Positions 58,306-64,000 of a stretch of DNA of 64,000 bases are shown piece after piece (position 1 is the stretch's first letter; every line of letters starts with the position of its first letter). Origin of the DNA: Frigidibacter sp037095735 (GTDB lineage Bacteria; Pseudomonadota; Alphaproteobacteria; Rhodobacterales; Rhodobacteraceae). The stretch lies in contig NZ_JBAWKD010000001.1 in assembly GCF_037095735.1 (NCBI RefSeq), positions 682,001 to 746,000 on the forward strand. Reading direction: 5' to 3'. The notes under the pieces were generated by a model. It was not told where the DNA came from. It was given only the letters and a program-made list of their open reading frames with translations, and did no database searches. A program made the translations under genes and the position numbers.

Positions 58306-60075
58306 ATGGCACGTCAGGAAAAGAAAAAGGACGTCGTCATCGTCGGCCTCGGCTGGACCGGCTCGATCGCAGGGATCGAACTGGCGCAGGAAGGCCTCGA
58401 GATCGTCGCGCTCGAGCGCGGCCATGACCAGTCGGTCGTGCCGAACTTCCAGTATCCCAACCAGATCGACGAGCTGAAATACGGCGTCCGTCTGAAGAAC
58501 TTCCAGCATCCGCGCATGCAGACCGTCACGGTCCGCCGCAACGAGGCGGAAACCGCGCTGCCCTACCGCTCGCTGGGCTCGTTCCTGCCCGGCAACGGCG
58601 TCGGCGGCGCCGGCACCCACTGGAACGGCCTGAACTGGCGCCCGCAGGAGCAGGAGCTGAGCCTGCGCTCCTATGTCCGCGACAACTGGGGCGAGCAGAT
58701 CATCCCGGACGACATGGTGCTGCAGGACTATCCCGTCACCTATGACGAGATGGAGCCCTTCTTCACCCGCTTCGAGAAGGTCGCCGGCATCTCCGGCAAG
58801 GCCGGCAACATCAAGGGTCAGATCCAGGAAGGCGGCAACCCGTTCGAGGGCTGGCGGTCGGAAGAGTACCCGATGCCCGCGCTGCCCACGACCTATGACG
58901 CCTCGCTGTTCGAGAAGGCCGCCAAGGCCGCCGGCCTGCATCCGTTCCCGGCCCCGGCCGGCATCGCCTCGCAGGCCTACACGAACCCCTACGGCATGCA
59001 GATGGGCCCGTGCAACTTCTGCGGCTTCTGCGAGCGCTACGGCTGCTACCAGTATTCGAAGTCGATGCCGCAGACCTGCACGCTCGACGCGCTGAAGGCC
59101 TATCCGAACTTCTCCTACCGCACCGGGGCCGAGGTCCTGCGGGTCGAGATGGCGCAGGACGGCAAGACCGCGACCGGCGTGACCTATTACGACTACGCGA
59201 CCAAGGAAGAGGTCTTCCAGCCCGCGGACATCGTGATCCTGGCCTCGTACCAGCTGAACAACGTCCACCTGATGCTGCTCTCGGGAATCGGCCAGCCGTA
59301 CAACGCGGTGACCGGCGAGGGCGTGACGGGCAAGAACTACGCCTACCAGATGAACGGCGGCGTGACGCTGTTCTTCAAGGACGCGAACTTCAACCCCTTC
59401 GTGGGTCACGGCGCCAACGGCATCGCGATCGACGACTACTCGATCAGCCAGATCGACTTCGGCAAGGAAGGCTTCATCGGCGGCGCCTACTGGCGCGCGG
59501 GCACCTTCAACGGCCAGCCGATCCGCTCGATGCCGCTGCCCAAGGGCACGGCGAGCTGGGGTGGCAAGTGGAAGGAAGCGATCGGCGAGTGGTACGGCCA
59601 CGCGATGTCGATCGGCACGCATGGTTCGCACATGTCCTACAAGACGAACCACCTCGACCTCGATCCGACCTACACGGATCCGCACGGCCGTCCGCTGATG
59701 CGCATGACCTTCAACTGGAACCCGAACGACCTTCGGATGAACCAGTTCCAGAAGCGGAAGGCCGAGGAACTGGCCAAGACCATGGGCGCCAACATCACCG
59801 ACATCGGCTTCAAGGACGTGGGCGCGCAATACGACGTGCGGCCCTACCAGACGACGCACAACACCGGCGGGCACATCATGTCCGACAGCCCGACCACCGG
59901 CGCGGTGAACAAGTTCAGCCAGGCCTGGGACAAGCACAACGTCTTCGCCATGGGCGCGGGCAACTTCGTGCAGAACACCCAGTACAACCCGACGGGCCTC
60001 GTCGGCGGTCTGGCCTATCACACGGTGCATGCGATCCGCACGCAGTACCTGTCGAACCCGCGTCCGCTGGTCTGA
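58306..60075 (+). CDS. GMC-family FAD dehydrogenase catalytic subunit
   Basis: 589 aa. FAD motif VVIVGLGWTGSIAGIELA, GVGGAGTHWNGLN block, and C-terminal catalytic histidines in QTTHNTGGHIM and AYHTVHAIR. A four-cysteine cluster (C236, C239, C242, C247: GPCNFCGFCERYGC) matches the region that carries a 3Fe-4S cluster in FAD-dependent glucose and fructose dehydrogenase complexes. It has no signal peptide and should leave the cell with the Tat-bearing small subunit. It oxidises a sugar, polyol or gluconate in the periplasm; the substrate is unknown. Confidence 0.92.
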   Translation: MARQEKKKDVVIVGLGWTGSIAGIELAQEGLEIVALERGHDQSVVPNFQYPNQIDELKYGVRLKNFQHPRMQTVTVRRNEAETALPYRSLGSFLPGNGVGGAGTHWNGLNWRPQEQELSLRSYVRDNWGEQIIPDDMVLQDYPVTYDEMEPFFTRFEKVAGISGKAGNIKGQIQEGGNPFEGWRSEEYPMPALPTTYDASLFEKAAKAAGLHPFPAPAGIASQAYTNPYGMQMGPCNFCGFCERYGCYQYSKSMPQTCTLDALKAYPNFSYRTGAEVLRVEMAQDGKTATGVTYYDYATKEEVFQPADIVILASYQLNNVHLMLLSGIGQPYNAVTGEGVTGKNYAYQMNGGVTLFFKDANFNPFVGHGANGIAIDDYSISQIDFGKEGFIGGAYWRAGTFNGQPIRSMPLPKGTASWGGKWKEAIGEWYGHAMSIGTHGSHMSYKTNHLDLDPTYTDPHGRPLMRMTFNWNPNDLRMNQFQKRKAEELAKTMGANITDIGFKDVGAQYDVRPYQTTHNTGGHIMSDSPTTGAVNKFSQAWDKHNVFAMGAGNFVQNTQYNPTGLVGGLAYHTVHAIRTQYLSNPRPLV

Positions 60076-60086
60076 GGAGCTGAAGG

Positions 60087-61439
60087 ATGTACAAAGCACT
60101 CCGCATCCTGGCCGGTCTGGTCCTCCTCGGCCTGATCTGCCTGCTCGCCTTCATCTTCGTGCCGGTGCAACGCACCCAGCCCGCGACCCAGCTTGCCGCC
60201 GACTGGCAGCCGGCCGAGGGCCAGGGCAAATACGCGATGATCGCCGGTGACTGCGTCGCCTGCCACACCGCCCCGGGCGGCGAGGAACTGGCCGGCGGCC
60301 GCGCGATCGAAAGCCCGATGGGCACGATCTGGTCGACCAACATCACGCCCGACAAGGCGAACGGCATCGGCGCCTGGTCCTTCGAGGACTTCCGCGCGGC
60401 GATGATCGACGGCGTCGCGCCGGGCGGCGAGCATCTCTACCCGGCGATGCCCTACGAGAACTACCGCCTGATGTCGGAAGAGGACCTGCGCGCCCTCTAC
60501 GACTACCTGCTCAAGGACGTGAAACCGGTCGCGGTCGCCAACAAGGAGACCGAGCTGTCCTTCCCGTTCAACCTGCGCTTCGGCATCCGCGCCTGGAACT
60601 GGCTCGCGCTGTCGCACGGGCCGGGCTTCACCCCCGCGGGCAAGACCGAAGCCGAGGACCGCGGCCAGTATCTGGTCGAGGGCCCGGGCCACTGCGCGGC
60701 CTGCCACAGCCCGCGCAACACCTTCATGGCCCAGGACGGCGTGACCGCCGACAACGGCAAGTTCCTGACCGGCGGCGTCGTCGGCGGCTGGAACGCGCCG
60801 GCGCTGCGCGGTGCGGGCTCTGCCCCGCAGCAGTGGACGGTCGAGGAAATGGCCTCGTACCTCGCCACCGGCCGCAACGCCCATTCGACCGCCAACGGCG
60901 AGATGGGTCTGGTGGTCGAGCATTCGCTGCAGCACCTGACCGACGAGGACAACATCGCGATCGCCGCCTTCCTCAAGGGGATCGACGGCGAGAAGGTCGC
61001 GCTGCCCTCGAGCTTCGCGAACCCCGGCCCGACCCCGATGGAACCGGCCAAGGCCGATGCCGCGGGCGAAGCCACCACGAAGATGCTGACCGAGGCCGAT
61101 CCGGGCATGCCGCTGGGCGCGCGTCTCTACCTCGACAGCTGCTCGGCCTGCCACTTCGTGACCGGCAAGGGCGCCCCGGGGATCTTCCCCGAACTGCAGG
61201 GCAACCATCTGGTCACCGGTTCGGAAGTCGGGCCGCTGGTCTCGGTGATCCTGAACGGCGCCGACGTGCCGCCGACCGCCAAGCGGCCGATGCATCTGGT
61301 GATGCAGGGCTACGCCGACCGCCTGTCGGATGACGAGGTCGCCGAGCTGGCCAGCTGGCTGCGCAAGGCCTGGGGCAACGACGCCGGCGCCGTGACGGCC
61401 GCCGATGTCGCCAAGGTCCGTGGCGCCGCCACGCACTGA
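60087..61439 (+). CDS. Three-haem cytochrome c subunit of the GMC dehydrogenase
   Basis: 450 aa. An N-terminal hydrophobic segment (about 7-26) serves as anchor or signal. Three CxxCH haem sites: C56-H60 is DCVACH, C203-H207 is HCAACH, C352-H356 is SCSACH. Candidate Met ligands include PAMPYENY. This is the membrane cytochrome subunit of alcohol/gluconate/fructose dehydrogenases and passes electrons to ubiquinone. It starts 11 bp after the FAD-subunit stop with GGAGCTGAAGG upstream, as the third gene of the complex. Confidence 0.94.
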   Translation: MYKALRILAGLVLLGLICLLAFIFVPVQRTQPATQLAADWQPAEGQGKYAMIAGDCVACHTAPGGEELAGGRAIESPMGTIWSTNITPDKANGIGAWSFEDFRAAMIDGVAPGGEHLYPAMPYENYRLMSEEDLRALYDYLLKDVKPVAVANKETELSFPFNLRFGIRAWNWLALSHGPGFTPAGKTEAEDRGQYLVEGPGHCAACHSPRNTFMAQDGVTADNGKFLTGGVVGGWNAPALRGAGSAPQQWTVEEMASYLATGRNAHSTANGEMGLVVEHSLQHLTDEDNIAIAAFLKGIDGEKVALPSSFANPGPTPMEPAKADAAGEATTKMLTEADPGMPLGARLYLDSCSACHFVTGKGAPGIFPELQGNHLVTGSEVGPLVSVILNGADVPPTAKRPMHLVMQGYADRLSDDEVAELASWLRKAWGNDAGAVTAADVAKVRGAATH

Positions 61440-61460
61440 ACGGCACGCCGCAACGATCGG

Positions 61461-61486
61461 AAGGGGCGCCCTCGGGCGCCCCTTTT
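61461..61486 (+). terminator. Intrinsic terminator of the GMC dehydrogenase operon
   Basis: 9-bp perfect stem GGGGCGCCC with GGGCGCCCC, AA before and TTTT after, 22 bp past the cytochrome stop. The loop is only TC plus opened pairs. Confidence 0.85.
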
Positions 61487-62305
61487 GCATTGCGGCAGGC
61501 GCGGTTCCGTCCCCCGATCTCGTCAGGCCGGGGCGCTTGGCGGCTGCCGGACGCGGACCATGCCCGGCCAGATCCCGGGCCTCGAGCGCGCCACAGGATC
61601 GCGAGCCGTTGGCCCCCGGCGTGATACGCCGCCACAACCGGCCAGCGGCCACGCTGCACAACACCGCTTCAAAACCTTCGGGCGGCGGACCGTGCCACCC
61701 TCCCGGACCGCTTGCCCAATGACCGGCCCAATGATTGGCCCATTCGGGCTACCTTGCGGGTCTTGAGCGTGGGTCCGGGGCGCGATGCGCGGTCGCGACC
61801 CGCCATCAGGCACGCCGCGCCGGACCGCCCTGTGACCCTTCGGGCAGATCGTCCTGCCCCTCCCGGACCGCCTGCCCGCCGACTGGCCCGCTCGGGCTGC
61901 CGGAACGCGGCGCAGCGGGCAGCCGGTTGATCTGACAGGCGAGGCTCGGACCAGCCGGCCCGCATCGGCGCGAGCGACAGGTTTTCCCGGATCACGGCCC
62001 AGCCGACCCTCCGCCATCGCGTGCCGGTGGCGAACGGCGCCCGCGTCCCTCCGCCATGATCTTCCGATGCGCCCGGCGATGCCCGGGCTGGCACAAAGCG
62101 GGCGCGGTGTGGTCTGCCCTCCGCCCGTCCCGACAGGCGCCGATCCCGATACCGGGCGACGCTGGACAGGCCCCCACCTCTCCCCTGTCCGCCGAGGCCG
62201 CCGGGCGCAGGCCCGGCCCCCCGCTGCATCCGCCGCGCATCCGCGCTATGATCGGGATCCGAATCCCCCCCCGGACCCCCGGCCCCCCGAACCCCGCGCG
62301 CCCCG
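61487..62305. other. Gene-free region before imuA, with a direct repeat
   Basis: About 820 bp of GC-rich DNA. Open frames on both strands are low-complexity and lack ribosome sites. A diverged direct repeat, CTCCCGGACCGC(C/T)TGCCC, occurs near 61700 and 61859, followed in both by similar GGCCC-(A/G)-TCGGGCT sequence. TATGAT at 62247-62252 could be the -10 of the imuA promoter. No GTTC-N7-GTTC LexA site was found by eye in the last 200 bp. Confidence 0.4.
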
Positions 62306-62887
62306 ATGACCGACGCCCTTCCCTTCCCGCCCCGCCCGGGCCGCATGCACGAGGTCTCGGGCCCCGGCGCCACGGCCTTTGCCGCGGCGCTAGCCGCGGC
62401 CCTGCCCGGCCCGGTGCTCTGGGTCGCGGAGGGCTGGCGGGCCGAGCCGCTGAACCCGCTGGGCCTCGCGCTCTGGTTCGACCCCTCGCGCCTCTTGCTG
62501 GCCTTCGCCCGCGACCGCATCGAGGCGCTGGCCGTCACCGAAGAGGCGCTGCGCCACGGGGCCAGCCGGCTGGTGGTGACCGAGCTGTCCGAGGCCCCCG
62601 ACCTGACCCAGGGCCGCCGCTTGCAACTGGCGGCCGGGGCGGGCAACAGCACCTCGATCTGCCTGATTCCCGAGGGCGCGGGCTGCAACGCCGCCGAAAC
62701 CCGCTGGGATTGCAAGCCCTTGGCAGACACGGGGGTAGAAGACTCGACTCTGGCCGAATGGAAGCTTACCAAGAACAAATCAGGAACTCTTGGGGGCTGG
62801 CATGTCCGGTGGTCGATCTCGGCGCATCGTCTCGATCTGGTTTCCCCGGCTGCCCAGCGACCGGGTGTTGCGCCGCTGGCCCGCTGA
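62306..62887 (+). CDS. imuA: ImuA-like SOS mutagenesis protein
   Basis: 193 aa. A reduced RecA-like fold: GPVLWVAEGWRAEPLNPLGL, the central ARDRIEALAVTEEAL and the C-terminal LAEWKLTKNKSGTLGGWHVRW block typical of alphaproteobacterial ImuA (SulA-like/RecA-like). It works with ImuB and DnaE2 in damage-induced translesion synthesis. Its last 86 bases overlap imuB in another frame; since the C-terminal block is conserved family sequence, the overlap is real rather than a wrong end. Confidence 0.85.
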   Translation: MTDALPFPPRPGRMHEVSGPGATAFAAALAAALPGPVLWVAEGWRAEPLNPLGLALWFDPSRLLLAFARDRIEALAVTEEALRHGASRLVVTELSEAPDLTQGRRLQLAAGAGNSTSICLIPEGAGCNAAETRWDCKPLADTGVEDSTLAEWKLTKNKSGTLGGWHVRWSISAHRLDLVSPAAQRPGVAPLAR

Positions 62888-64000
62888 GCCCGGCCCCTTC
62901 GCCCTGATCGCCCGCGCCGGCAACACCGACCGCCTGCACTGCCTGAACGCCCCGGCCGAGGCCGCGGGGCTGGCGCGCGGCATGGCCGCGGCCGATGCCC
63001 GCGCGCTCTGCCCCGGCCTGATCACCCGCCCCGCCGCGCCCGAGGCCGAGGCGCGGTTCCTTGCCATGCTCGCCCGCTGGGCCACGCGCTGGTGCCCCTG
63101 GGTCGGGCTCGAGGCGCCCGACGGGATCGTGCTCGACCTCACCGGCGCGGCACATCTGCACGGCGGCGAGGCCGCGACGCTCGACCGGCTGCGCGCCAGC
63201 CTCGCGCGCGGCGGGATCACCGCCCGCCTCGGCCTTGCCGGCAGCCGCGGCGCCGCCTGGGCACTGGCGCATTACGGCACGGGCACGGACGTCGCGGACG
63301 GCCCCCTTGCCCCCCTGCCGGTCGAGGCGCTGCGGATCGACCCCGACACCGCCGCCGGCCTGCGCCGCATGGGGCTGGAAACGCTCGGCCAGCTGATGGC
63401 CCAGCCCCGCGCGCCCTTGGCCCGCCGCTTCGGCCCGGCGCTGATCACCCGGCTCGACCAGGCGACCGGCGACCGCGGCGAACAGATCTCGCCCTTGGCC
63501 GAACCGCCCCATGACGCGGTGCGCCTGACCCTGCCCGAGCCGATCGGCCTGACCGACGACCTGCGCGGCCTGACCGCCCGGCTGCTGGAGCGGCTCTGCG
63601 CCAGGCTCGCCGCGCGCGAGGCCGGCGCGCGCAGCCTGCGCCTGACCCTGCGCCGCGTCGACCAGAGCGACACCGAGGTGGAACTGCGGCTGGCCAGCCC
63701 GATGGTCGACCCGGCCCGCATCCTGCCGCTCTTCGACCGTGGCATCGACGCGGTCGACTCGGGCTTCGGCATCGACCAGCTGCGCCTTCAGGCCACGCTG
63801 GTCGAGCCGATGCCGCCGCGCCAGCTCACGCAGCGCGGCGCCGGCCAGAACCGGGCCCGCTCTGCCGCCCTCGACGATCTGGTGACCCGGATCGGCAACC
63901 GCATCGGGCTGGAAAACGTCCAGCGCCTGCTGCCCGCCGACAGCCACATCCCCGAACGCGCCTTCCTGCGCGCGCCCTTCGCCTGGTCCGAGCCCGCGGG
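62802..64000 (+). CDS. imuB: ImuB, Y-family DNA-polymerase-like protein, 5' part
   Basis: At least 399 codons from ATG 62802; the gene runs off the right edge. RRIVSIWFPRLPSDRVLRRWP opens the Y-family palm, then LEAPDGIVLDLTGAAHLHGG, RLGLAGSRGAAWALAHYG and the little-finger part (PRQLTQRGAGQNRARSAALD). The first aspartate/phenylalanine metal block of active Y polymerases is IWFPRL here, fitting ImuB as an inactive adaptor that binds the beta clamp and recruits DnaE2. It overlaps imuA by 86 bp; dnaE2 is expected just past the window. Confidence 0.9.
   Translation, partial: MSGGRSRRIVSIWFPRLPSDRVLRRWPAEPGPFALIARAGNTDRLHCLNAPAEAAGLARGMAAADARALCPGLITRPAAPEAEARFLAMLARWATRWCPWVGLEAPDGIVLDLTGAAHLHGGEAATLDRLRASLARGGITARLGLAGSRGAAWALAHYGTGTDVADGPLAPLPVEALRIDPDTAAGLRRMGLETLGQLMAQPRAPLARRFGPALITRLDQATGDRGEQISPLAEPPHDAVRLTLPEPIGLTDDLRGLTARLLERLCARLAAREAGARSLRLTLRRVDQSDTEVELRLASPMVDPARILPLFDRGIDAVDSGFGIDQLRLQATLVEPMPPRQLTQRGAGQNRARSAALDDLVTRIGNRIGLENVQRLLPADSHIPERAFLRAPFAWSEPA

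Noticed and set aside
1..64000. CRISPR arrays, tRNA and rRNA genes
   Set aside because: No regularly spaced repeat array with unique spacers, no cloverleaf with CCA-end pattern and no rRNA-like stretch was noticed. A covariance-model scan would be needed to exclude a tRNA fully.

Overview
The window reads as one chromosomal segment of a high-GC alphaproteobacterium, most likely of the Rhodobacteraceae (Paracoccus/Rhodobacter-like). The signs are the GC-rich third codon positions, the gene neighbourhoods (xthA, cnoX-like, LON domain, Trm112; dapC-like, ftsK, lolA; hspQ; a duplicated-GFA protein; imuA-imuB), the alphaproteobacterial Lrp and LysR regulators, and a short intergenic repeat built on AAATATCCCGGGGG. 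The family assignment is inference. No rRNA, tRNA or CRISPR array was seen.

Positions 1 to about 26,300 are a catabolic and regulatory region made of short operons, each next to its own regulator. Upstream of and in front of a LysR gene (359-1267) lie two matching T-N11-A boxes. They sit before an aldonate/aldarate operon: a UxaA/GarD-type dehydratase, an enolase-superfamily acid-sugar dehydratase, a NitT/TauT-type ABC transporter and a KdgD-like decarboxylating dehydratase. Next come two tandem paralogous hydrolases with cysteine nucleophiles, divergent from a LysR gene. A two-component system is divergent from a translationally coupled dsbD - L,D-transpeptidase - dsbA operon, with a PmrA-type direct repeat between them. 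An MFS transporter converges on a MetR-like regulator, which diverges from a Zn alcohol dehydrogenase / ChrR-like cupin / flavin oxidoreductase operon. An Lrp-type regulator diverges from a diaminopropionate ammonia-lyase-like enzyme and an M20 amidohydrolase, with a 9-bp inverted repeat in the shared promoter. A CYTH-domain protein closes the region.

Positions about 26,400-32,310 hold the most unusual part: a Tn7-like transposition module. A coupled operon (28006-32089) encodes a TnsA-like protein whose nuclease motif looks degenerate, a full TnsB-type DDE transposase with exact D-D-35-E spacing, and a TnsC/TniB-type AAA+ ATPase. No TniQ/TnsD target selector follows. Upstream stands a lone IS1595-type zinc-ribbon/HTH protein without any DDE domain. 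A 61-bp AT-rich palindrome lies to the left (26475-26535), and three copies of a 16-bp motif lie to the right (32177-32308), two of them exactly 21 bp apart. These are candidate ends or binding sites for the transposase. The same short sequence (GCTTCGTCCGCATAGC and flanks) occurs near the left side and again in the large gene-free stretch at 7.9-8.7 kb.

From about 32,650 to the right end the content is core-like: DNA repair (xthA, imuA, imuB), thioredoxin/proteostasis (cnoX-like, LON domain, hspQ, peroxiredoxin, free methionine-R-sulfoxide reductase), ubiquinone biosynthesis (ubiH-like), DapC-like aminotransferase, ftsK, lolA, an SLT lipoprotein, an RsbV/RsbW-like partner-switching pair, thiolase, LysE exporter, RluA-type pseudouridine synthase, aldehyde dehydrogenase and a GT2/GT92-like glycosyltransferase. 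It also holds a three-gene periplasmic GMC dehydrogenase complex (Tat-exported small subunit, FAD subunit with a four-cysteine cluster, three-haem cytochrome c) that should feed electrons from an unknown sugar or polyol into the respiratory chain. The window ends inside imuB.
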